A stretch of DNA of 6,730 nt, taken from Bacillota bacterium (GTDB taxonomy: Bacteria > Bacillota > Clostridia > Lachnospirales > Bianqueaceae). This document shows positions 1 through 5,739 of this stretch, piece after piece. The stretch is from assembly GCA_017474705.1 (NCBI GenBank), contig JAFVHC010000131.1:1-6730 (forward strand). Direction: 5' to 3'. Within the stretch, counting starts at the first letter, position 1. Every line of letters starts with the position of its first letter. A program made the position numbers and the translations under genes. Under the pieces are notes generated by a model. It was not told the origin of the DNA and did no database searches. It saw only the letters and a list, made by a program, of their open reading frames with translations.

Positions 1-9
1 CAATAATTA

Positions 10-38
10 TTGAAAATGCACAACACGTGTGTTATAAT
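10..38 (+). promoter_or_regulatory. Sigma-A promoter of the pspA-ydjI-like unit
   Basis: The -35 box TTGAAA (10-15) and a perfect -10 box TATAAT (33-38) are separated by exactly 17 bases. TGT just before the -10 box (30-32) gives an extended -10 motif. Transcription should start near 45-46, leaving a leader of about 25 bases before ATG 71. This is a strong housekeeping-type promoter, not a sigma-54 promoter as used for E. coli pspA. The spacer contains an inverted repeat that may be an operator (separate entry). Confidence 0.88.
22..33. promoter_or_regulatory. Inverted repeat in the promoter spacer, possible operator
   Basis: AACAC (22-26) and GTGTT (29-33) form an inverted repeat around GT. 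Read another way, ACACGTGT (23-30) is a perfect 8-base palindrome. It lies wholly between the -35 and -10 boxes, where a bound repressor would block RNA polymerase. That is a position argument only: the repeat is short and no regulator gene is visible in the window. It could be chance. Confidence 0.3.
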
Positions 39-55
39 GAGCAAAAATAAGCTTT

Positions 56-62
56 AAGGAGG
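56..62 (+). promoter_or_regulatory. Strong Shine-Dalgarno for pspA, fixes the start at ATG 71
   Basis: AAGGAGG (56-62) lies 8 bases before ATG 71. This near-perfect match to the 16S anti-Shine-Dalgarno, together with the promoter just upstream, shows that translation is meant to begin at 71. The longest uninterrupted frame of the gene begins only at ATG 153, which is therefore not the ancestral start. Confidence 0.92.
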
Positions 63-70
63 CTTTTATC

Positions 71-746
71 ATGGGAATCTTAGCTCGGTTCAAAGCAATT
101 ATGGAAGCGAATCTGAACGCTCTGTTGGATAAAGCGGAAGATCCGGAGAAAAATGGTCGATCAGATCCTGCGTGATCTGCAGGATGACCTGGGCAAAGTC
201 AAAGCGGAAACCGCCGGCATCATGGCTGAAGAAGCCCGTGCACAGCGTGTCTACGACGAGGCTGTCGATGAAGTCGCGAAACTGCAGTCCTATGCTGAGA
301 AAGCTGTCCTGGCCGGTAACGATGACGATGCCAGAGCTTTCCTGCAGCAGAAACAGCGCAAGGCAGAGCAGGTCGAGTCCCTGAAGGCCGCATACGATGC
401 CGCTCATGAGAACTCCAACAAGATGAAGGCTATGCACGATCATCTTACCCAGGAGATCCAGGATATGTATGCACGCCGTGATGCGATCAAAGCGAAACTG
501 GCTGTCGCAAAGACCCAGGAGAAGATCAACGAGATCAGCTCCAGTGTCGATAAGACCAAGGCCGGCATGAGCGAGTTCGAGCGCATGGAAGCAAAGGTCG
601 ACAATATGCTGGATACTGCCAATGCCATGGCTGAACTCAATGCCGCGGAAGGCTCTGTCAACGATCTGATGAAGAAATATGACGAAGCTCCTTCTGTCGA
701 GGTCGAAGATGAACTGGCTGCGTTGAAGGCGCGTATGGGCAAGTAA
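71..746 (+). CDS. pspA: PspA/IM30-family phage shock protein, frameshifted near codon 27
   Basis: PspA/IM30 proteins are ESCRT-III-like coiled-coil proteins that bind and protect the cytoplasmic membrane under stress. From ATG 71 the frame encodes the family N-terminus: MGILARFKAIMEANLNALLD, the amphipathic membrane-binding helix, then KAEDPEK, matching the EDPxK signature. After K27 the frame runs into a stop at 173-175. The family sequence resumes as MVDQILRDLQDDL in the frame of ATG 153 and continues to TAA 744-746 as a long charged coiled coil rich in Ala, Glu, Lys and Asp. Removing one A from the AAAAA run at 149-153 restores a 224-residue protein; E. coli PspA has 222. As given, the frame yields either a 34-residue peptide or, by internal initiation at 153, a 197-residue protein lacking the first helix. 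The family call is secure; whether the gene is broken in the living cell is not known. Confidence 0.9.
149..153 (+). other. Frameshift site in pspA (A5 run), with possible internal restart
   Basis: The frame from ATG 71 reads GAG AAA AAT GGT here and terminates at TGA 173-175, while the conserved frame needs GAG AAA ATG GTC. The difference is one extra A. ATG 153-155 overlaps the run and is preceded by GGAG (145-148) with a 4-base gap, so a ribosome could start internally. The two frames overlap for 23 bases (153-175). Confidence 0.85.
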
Positions 747-747
747 G

Positions 748-1713
748 ATGGGCATTTTCTCAGGGCAGCTTGCCAACATCGTCGAGTGGTCGGAGTACCG
801 CGACGATGCGATCTTCTGGAAATGGCACAATGCGGAACTCAAGCGCGACAGCCGCCTTATCATCCGTCCGGGCCAGGATGCGGTATTCATGTACAACGGC
901 CGCATCGAAGGCGTCTTTCGTGATGAAGGCAATTTCGAGATCAATTCCGATATCATTCCGTTCCTGAGCACTTTAAAAGGCTATAAATTCGGCTTTAAGT
1001 CAGGATTGAGGGCGGAAATACTGTATGTCAATACCAGAGAGTTCACGATCAAATGGGGTACCAACGGTCCGATCAATATACCTTCGCAGAATCTGCCCGG
1101 CGGTCTTCCGATCCGCTGCTATGGTACCTGCGTCGTCAAAGTCAGCGACTATGTTGCTCTGATCGATCAAGTCGCCGGTGTGCGGGATATTTACCGCGTC
1201 GCGGATCTGGAAGAGCGCATCACAAGCATGCTGAATCAGTATCTGATCAGTGCCATCGTTCGTGAAGGCAAAGACATGTTCAATCTGCAGGCCAACAGCC
1301 AGGCGATTTGTGAAGCTGTTCGCACGGATCTGGACATGGAGATGCACAAGATCGGAATGAGTGTGACCGGATTCTACATCCAGAACTTCAGCTATCCGAA
1401 GGAGATCCAGGATCGCATCGATGATGTTGCGTCTACATCTATGGTGGGCGATATGCAGCAGTATCAGCAGGTACACATGATCGATTCCATGACGAACGGT
1501 GAGGGCGGCAATACCAGCGCAGGTGCCTTCGCTTCGGATATGGTGGGTATGATGGCCGGTATGCAGATGGCAGGGCAGATGATGAATCAAGCCGGTCAGA
1601 TGTTCAATCAGCCGGATCATAAAGAAGCAGAAGCAGGGTTCTGTCCGAACTGCGGAGCAAAGGTCGCAAAAGATGCTGCGTTCTGCTCGAAATGCGGAGC
1701 TAAGCTCTTATAA
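748..1713 (+). CDS. ydjI: SPFH/virion-core-like protein with C-terminal zinc ribbon (YdjI type)
   Basis: This 321-residue protein resembles B. subtilis YdjI, which is encoded in the pspA (ydjF) operon and reported to help place PspA at the membrane. It opens with MGIFSGQLANIVEW, a possible amphipathic segment. An SPFH/band-7-like region follows (about 25-230), including the stretch RPGQDAVFMYNGRIEGVF (40-57). Next is a Gly/Met/Gln-rich linker (about 250-290), then a zinc ribbon with C299, C302, C313 and C316 (CPNCG...CSKCG). I see no transmembrane helix or signal peptide, so it is cytoplasmic or peripheral. ATG 748 follows the pspA stop by one base and has only a weak Shine-Dalgarno, so translation is probably coupled to pspA; the upstream frameshift could therefore reduce its expression. 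The family assignment is confident; the exact role here is inferred from the neighbour. Confidence 0.85.
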   Translation: MGIFSGQLANIVEWSEYRDDAIFWKWHNAELKRDSRLIIRPGQDAVFMYNGRIEGVFRDEGNFEINSDIIPFLSTLKGYKFGFKSGLRAEILYVNTREFTIKWGTNGPINIPSQNLPGGLPIRCYGTCVVKVSDYVALIDQVAGVRDIYRVADLEERITSMLNQYLISAIVREGKDMFNLQANSQAICEAVRTDLDMEMHKIGMSVTGFYIQNFSYPKEIQDRIDDVASTSMVGDMQQYQQVHMIDSMTNGEGGNTSAGAFASDMVGMMAGMQMAGQMMNQAGQMFNQPDHKEAEAGFCPNCGAKVAKDAAFCSKCGAKLL

Positions 1714-1730
1714 GTTTACAATACAAATAA

Positions 1731-1765
1731 AGCCTGGTACATCATCCGATGTACCCAGGCTTTTT
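1731..1765. terminator. Bidirectional intrinsic terminator between convergent units
   Basis: The arms 1731-1743 and 1748-1761 pair as 7 + 6 bp with one bulged C and a 4-base loop (ATCC). The + strand ends in a T-run (1761-1765). Read on the - strand, the stem is followed by CTTTATTTG, a broken U-tract. CAAATAAAG (1724-1732) and CTTTATTTG (1766-1774) are also perfect complements and could extend the stem. It serves the ydjI-like gene from the left and metH from the right; metH's stop lies 2 bases beyond the + strand T-run. Confidence 0.88.
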
Positions 1766-1767
1766 CT

Positions 1768-4161
1768 TTATTTGTTAAAGATGCTTTCTGCATATCTGAC
1801 GCTTGCCATAGCGTCCTTCCCATAGAAATCCGCATGGATCTCATCCGCGTAATCCTGCGTCAAAACGGCACCCCCGACCATGACCTTGCAGTAGGGTGCT
1901 TTTTCATGGAGCAGTCGGATCGTTTCTTCCATGTGCGGAACGGTGGTCGTCATCAAGGCGCTGAGGCCGCAAAGGCGGGCCTGATGGGCTAGTACGGCAT
2001 CCAGAATGGTTTCAGGAGGCACATCGCGTCCCAGATCGATCACGTTATATCCATAGTTTTCCAATAGAGTACGGACGATATTTTTACCTATGTCATGGAT
2101 ATCGTCCTTGACCGTGGCGATGACGATCGTACCTTTGGATTCCTGCGGTCCTCCTTGCGATTTGACGAAAGTTCGGATCACGTCAAACGCTGCTTTTGCA
2201 GCATCTGCACTCATCAGCAGCTGGGGCAGGAACAGCGTTTTCTTTTCGAAGGCATCTCCCACCGCGTTCAGGGCAGGAATCAGATCGTTATCGATGATCG
2301 TCAGAGGCTCCAACCGGGTCAAAGCCCGTTGAGCAGCATCTGCAGCGGCTTCTTTCAAGCCATTGCGTATCGCTTCCGAAAGGGTGATCTCACTTGAAGT
2401 GATCTTAAGTTTGGAAGCAGATGCAGCATCTGCGTATTGCCGTATATAATCCATGCTGTTTTCATCCAGCCCGGCAAGAGCGCGGAACGCATAATAAGCA
2501 GTCATCATGGATTCGGAAGATGGATTGATAATAGCTGCGGAAAGGCCATTCTGCAGTGCCATCGTAAAGAAGTGGCTATTGATATTCTCTCTGGCTGGCA
2601 GACCGAAGGAGATGTTGGATACGCCCAGGATCGAATGCATCCCCAGTTCCTCTGTTGTCCGGCGCACGGTCTCCAAAGTAGTCAAAGCGGACTGACTGTT
2701 CGCGGAGATCGTCATGGCAAGTCCGTCTATGATAAGATCCTTTGCATCGATTCCGTAAGAGAGTGCCTCCGCCCGTACTTTACGGGCTATCGATATCCTT
2801 TCCTCAGCTGACTGCGGGATCCCTGCATCATCCAGACACAGGCATACAACGACACCGCCATATTTCCGCACCAACGGGAAGATCTTTTCCATAGTTTCGG
2901 TTTTTCCGCTGACGGAATTGATCAACGGTTTTCCATTATAGTAGCGCAAGGCTTGTTCCATAGCTTCAGGGTCTGAGGTATCGAGCTGAAGGGGAAGATC
3001 GCTGACAGACTGCACCTCCTGCATCACGCTTTTGAGCATATGCACTTCATCGATCCCGGGCAGGCCAACGTTGATGTCCAGTATATGAGCGCCGGCCTGC
3101 TGCTGTCGGACTGCCTCATTCAGGATATAACCGAGATCGTTTTCTTTAAGGGCTGCTTTCAGCTTTTTCTTGCCGGTTGGATTGATGCGTTCGCCTATGA
3201 TCACTGGGTCTTTGCCGATCTCGACGCTTTTTGCATAGGAGGAGACCAGTGTATCGTCTTTAGGCCGGATCGCCATGGGGGTGGACAAGGAGCGGCATCG
3301 ATCGGTCAGGGATGCGATGTATGCAGGTGTGGTCCCGCAGCAGCCTCCGGCGACGCGGACACCTTTGCGGACCATCTGTTCCATCTCTCTCGTATATGTA
3401 TCGATGTCGATATCATAGACCGTAACACCGTTTTCCGTGCGCGGCAGGCCGGCATTGGGGTTCATGATCACAGGAAGAGAAGAGTAAGCAAGAAATGTGT
3501 CCAACAATGGCTGCATCTGTACCGGACCTAAACCACAGTTCATACCGATCGCATCTGCATGGAGGCCTTCCAGCATGGCAATGACGCCCTTGATATCGCA
3601 GCCGGTCAGTAATTGACCGTTTTCATCGAAAGTGACTGTTACGAAGACAGGCAGATCCGAGTTTTCTTTTGCAGCGAGAACGGCAGCTTTGATCTCGTAG
3701 GTATCATTCATGGTCTCGATGAGGACCAGATCCGCACCGGCACGTGCACCAGCCCGTACGTTGCGTGCGAAAATATCATAGGCATCATCGAAGGAAAGGT
3801 CACCTAACGGCTGCAGCAGTTTGCCTGTCGGACCGATGTCCAGGGCGACGAAACGTTCTCGCTCGGAAGGTACGCGGCGCATAGCTTCACGTGCATTTCG
3901 AATGGCAGCCGCAATCACGGATTCTACTGAATTCATGCCTTCATCGGGAAACTTCAGCACATTGGTATTGAACGTGTTGGAAGTGAGGATATCCGATCCG
4001 GCGGAAAGATACTCCGACTGGATCTCTATGACGTCCTCCGGACGGTCGATATTCCAGGTGTCACCGATCTTGCCTGGTTCCAATCCACGGGACTGCAGCA
4101 GGGAACCCATACCGCCATCAGTAAATAACAGGCGTTCTTTCATGGTTTCCAGTATGGACAC
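1768..4161 (-). CDS. metH: Cobalamin-dependent methionine synthase, core without reactivation domain
   Basis: It transfers the methyl group of 5-methyl-THF through cobalamin to homocysteine, giving methionine and THF in the cytoplasm. The 797 residues hold the homocysteine domain (about 1-295; DGGMGS at 15-20; zinc ligands C209, C274, C275 in GMNCG and GGCCGTTP). Next is the pterin-binding domain (about 318-575; IIGERINPTGKKK at 321-333, LDINVG at 361-366, QLDTSDPEA at 392-400, GVSNISFGLP at 513-522). The cobalamin module follows: a helical cap (about 590-670; AVGDAFEKKTLFLPQ) and a Rossmann part with DIHDIG (687-692), H689 being the lower cobalt ligand, and VGGA (762-765). The C-terminal AdoMet-binding domain of the roughly 1,200-residue E. 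coli enzyme is absent; the gene just upstream supplies it. The start is GTG 4161, because AAGGAG (4171-4176) lies 9 bases before it; ATG 4143 (codon 7) has no comparable site. Only 6 bases separate it from the previous stop. Confidence 0.95.
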   Translation of the reverse strand: MSILETMKERLLFTDGGMGSLLQSRGLEPGKIGDTWNIDRPEDVIEIQSEYLSAGSDILTSNTFNTNVLKFPDEGMNSVESVIAAAIRNAREAMRRVPSERERFVALDIGPTGKLLQPLGDLSFDDAYDIFARNVRAGARAGADLVLIETMNDTYEIKAAVLAAKENSDLPVFVTVTFDENGQLLTGCDIKGVIAMLEGLHADAIGMNCGLGPVQMQPLLDTFLAYSSLPVIMNPNAGLPRTENGVTVYDIDIDTYTREMEQMVRKGVRVAGGCCGTTPAYIASLTDRCRSLSTPMAIRPKDDTLVSSYAKSVEIGKDPVIIGERINPTGKKKLKAALKENDLGYILNEAVRQQQAGAHILDINVGLPGIDEVHMLKSVMQEVQSVSDLPLQLDTSDPEAMEQALRYYNGKPLINSVSGKTETMEKIFPLVRKYGGVVVCLCLDDAGIPQSAEERISIARKVRAEALSYGIDAKDLIIDGLAMTISANSQSALTTLETVRRTTEELGMHSILGVSNISFGLPARENINSHFFTMALQNGLSAAIINPSSESMMTAYYAFRALAGLDENSMDYIRQYADAASASKLKITSSEITLSEAIRNGLKEAAADAAQRALTRLEPLTIIDNDLIPALNAVGDAFEKKTLFLPQLLMSADAAKAAFDVIRTFVKSQGGPQESKGTIVIATVKDDIHDIGKNIVRTLLENYGYNVIDLGRDVPPETILDAVLAHQARLCGLSALMTTTVPHMEETIRLLHEKAPYCKVMVGGAVLTQDYADEIHADFYGKDAMASVRYAESIFNK

Positions 4162-4167
4162 AGGACC

Positions 4168-4815
4168 TCACTCCTTTCGATACAGACAATTTTCTTTGCC
4201 ACAAAACTGGCAGGATATGGTTTCACAATGATAAGGCCGTTCTGCAAGGCCAATGAATGCGGTGATGGATTTTGATGGGATCATCAGCAGGCCATCGGTC
4301 AAAGTCACACCCAGATGTTTGGACATCTGCAGGACAGCAAGTATTTCCGGCTGCACATCCAGAGAAAGATCCCCATATCCGGGAGAAAACCGAGGCCGCA
4401 TGTGCAGCCCTTGTGCAAGATACATACGTTCGAGCTTCTCCTGCTCGGAATCCAGATATGCTTCGATCATAGCCGCTGCAACGGCCTGTGCGATCGATGC
4501 TTTCAGCATGTCGGTCGCTTCGTATCTGCGGATCAGCTGATCCGGTGCAGCACCTAATGTTGCTCCGATCAGGATGACATGCGTACAACCATCCAGGTTC
4601 TTCTTAAGGTCCAGAGAACTAACAGTGATCGGACCCAGATGGAGCAGACCGGAGGCATCCAAAGTGCAGGGTTCCATGCGATGGAGGCAGCCGGGACGGA
4701 CACTGCGTTCAAGTTCCTGAAGGACCTGATCTATGACCTGCTGGACGCGAGGATCCGGTGATATGCCGCGATAGCCAAGATACCGTGCGATCTCGCGGTT
4801 GGAAACTTCGATCAT
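4168..4815 (-). CDS. Stand-alone methionine synthase reactivation (AdoMet-binding) domain protein
   Basis: This 215-residue protein matches the C-terminal activation domain of MetH, here as a separate gene. In E. coli MetH that domain binds AdoMet and drives reductive methylation of cobalamin that has become oxidised to cob(II)alamin. RPRFSPGYGDLSLDVQ (140-155) corresponds to the AdoMet-binding RxxxxPGY region, and LLMIPSKSITAFIGL (176-190) to the conserved block after it. The tail has C197, C202, C205 and C210 (C-x4-C-x2-C-x4-C), absent from the E. coli domain and possibly metal-binding. Its ATG overlaps the metF stop (ATGA, 4812-4815), with GGAG 8 bases upstream (4824-4827). Its last codons contain the Shine-Dalgarno for metH, which begins 6 bases after its stop. 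The reductant is not encoded in the window. The identity is confident; activity with this MetH core is inferred from adjacency. Confidence 0.9.
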   Translation of the reverse strand: MIEVSNREIARYLGYRGISPDPRVQQVIDQVLQELERSVRPGCLHRMEPCTLDASGLLHLGPITVSSLDLKKNLDGCTHVILIGATLGAAPDQLIRRYEATDMLKASIAQAVAAAMIEAYLDSEQEKLERMYLAQGLHMRPRFSPGYGDLSLDVQPEILAVLQMSKHLGVTLTDGLLMIPSKSITAFIGLAERPYHCETISCQFCGKENCLYRKE

Positions 4816-5681
4816 GAAAGGATCTCCGAAAGATTGGCACAGATCGCTGCTGCGACCTGTGGTTTGTTCATAGTATAAACATGGATGTGTTCGACGCCGT
4901 TGGCGATCAGATCGATGATCTGGTCGGTAGCGTAGGCGATCCCTGCCTGGCGCATAGCCTTCGGATTGTCACCGAATCGATCCACGATGGCAAGAAACCG
5001 CGTGGGAACGTATGTGCCGGACATCATCCTGGCCCGTTCCAACTGCCGTTTCTGTGTGATCGGCATGATACCCGCGAGGACCGGAACGCGTATCCCGGCT
5101 TCTCTGGCACGATACAGGAAATTGTACAGGATGTTGTTATCGAAGAACATTTGTGTCGTAAGGAAATCGACACCGGCATCGACCTTTTCTTTCAGAAAAC
5201 GGATATCATCTGATTTGTGTTCTGTTTCCACATGTCCTTCGGGATAGCAGGCTGCGCCGATGCAGAAGGAAGGGTCGTAGGCTTTGATATCATAGATCAG
5301 CTCGCTGGCATGATGATAATCCCTCGGAGCCGAAGAGTCGAATCCTTCAGGAAAATCACCCCGAAGCGCCATGATGTTCTCGATGCGGTTCTTTTTGAGC
5401 AGATCCAGTTGGTCATGGATGGTCTTGCGGGTAGAAGTGACACAGGTCAGATGGGCAAGAGATGGAACGTTCCAATCATCCTGGATCGAGCGGGAGATGT
5501 CCGCAGTATACAGGCTTGTGCCACCACCCGCGCCATATGTAACGCTCATGAAAGAGGGCTTCAGAGCGGCGATACGCTCGACGGCCTTTGTTACGGATTC
5601 GAGCGAATCGCTCGTCTTGGGAGGAAAGACTTCAAACGATAGAGTGGGTTTCCTGGATGCAAGGATTTCAGAGATCTTCAT
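4812..5681 (-). CDS. metF: 5,10-methylenetetrahydrofolate reductase
   Basis: It reduces 5,10-methylene-THF to 5-methyl-THF with bound FAD, supplying the methyl donor for the MetH core encoded two genes downstream. The protein is a single TIM-barrel-sized domain of 289 residues, the usual length of bacterial MetF (E. coli 296). Visible family motifs, numbered from this start, are FEVFPPK (16-22; E17 is the expected catalytic Glu), ALRGD (105-109), AACYPEGH (143-150), TQMFFD (176-181) and HIHVYTMNKP (265-274). Two ATG codons are adjacent (5682-5684 and 5679-5681). AAAGGAG (5688-5694) stands 3 bases from the first and 6 from the second, so I chose the second. The stop overlaps the next gene's start by 4 bases, showing translational coupling. 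A terminator lies directly upstream. No MetV-like zinc-ribbon partner is seen. Confidence 0.95.
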   Translation of the reverse strand: MKISEILASRKPTLSFEVFPPKTSDSLESVTKAVERIAALKPSFMSVTYGAGGGTSLYTADISRSIQDDWNVPSLAHLTCVTSTRKTIHDQLDLLKKNRIENIMALRGDFPEGFDSSAPRDYHHASELIYDIKAYDPSFCIGAACYPEGHVETEHKSDDIRFLKEKVDAGVDFLTTQMFFDNNILYNFLYRAREAGIRVPVLAGIMPITQKRQLERARMMSGTYVPTRFLAIVDRFGDNPKAMRQAGIAYATDQIIDLIANGVEHIHVYTMNKPQVAAAICANLSEILS

Positions 5682-5687
5682 CATAGA

Positions 5688-5694
5688 CTCCTTT
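5688..5694 (-). promoter_or_regulatory. Shine-Dalgarno of metF, one base from a terminator U-tract
   Basis: The - strand reads TTTTTTC then AAAGGAG. The ribosome binding site begins one base after the U-tract of the upstream hairpin. It favours ATG 5681 (6-base spacing) over ATG 5684 (3-base spacing). Confidence 0.8.
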
Positions 5695-5695
5695 G

Positions 5696-5725
5696 AAAAA
5701 ACCGGCCGGTGCGGATCCGGCCGGT
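5696..5725 (-). terminator. Intrinsic terminator after trpS, possible attenuator of metF
   Basis: A GC-only core stem, ACCGGCCGG (5701-5709) with CCGGCCGGT (5717-5725), has a 7-base loop and on the - strand is followed by six T (complement of 5696-5701). Each arm contains the self-complementary CCGGCCGG, so the arms are both direct and inverted repeats. The hairpin starts 14 bases after the trpS stop. It is directional: there is no comparable T-run on the other side. Because metF's ribosome binding site begins immediately after it, the element must either end trpS transcripts or let some through to metF. Confidence 0.88.
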
Positions 5726-5739
5726 AACTTATGTTTTGA

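Noticed and set aside
46..69. Small hairpin AAGC/GCTT placing the pspA Shine-Dalgarno in its loop
   Set aside because: Only four base pairs before mismatches; too weak to claim as a regulatory structure.
149..175. Programmed frameshifting as the main explanation for the pspA break
   Set aside because: An A5 run is short for slippage, no prfB-like shift codon precedes the TGA, and PspA genes are not known to use recoding. Kept only as a minor alternative.
99..971. Open frame of 290 codons on the - strand, antisense to pspA and the start of the ydjI-like gene
   Set aside because: It spans two well-supported + strand genes and their junction, has no ribosome binding site or recognisable domain, and its Leu/Ser/His/Ile-rich composition is typical of an antisense shadow.
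1000..1620. Open frame of 206 codons on the - strand, antisense to the SPFH gene
   Set aside because: It is a shadow of a gene with clear family identity; the His/Asp/Ile-rich product has no recognisable motif.
3040..3531. Open frame of 163 codons on the + strand within metH
   Set aside because: It is antisense to the conserved homocysteine and pterin domains, with no start signals or family features.
5685..5739. S-box, T-box or cobalamin riboswitch before metF
   Set aside because: The gap is about 55 bases and nearly all terminator; these riboswitches need far more sequence and none of their conserved cores is visible.
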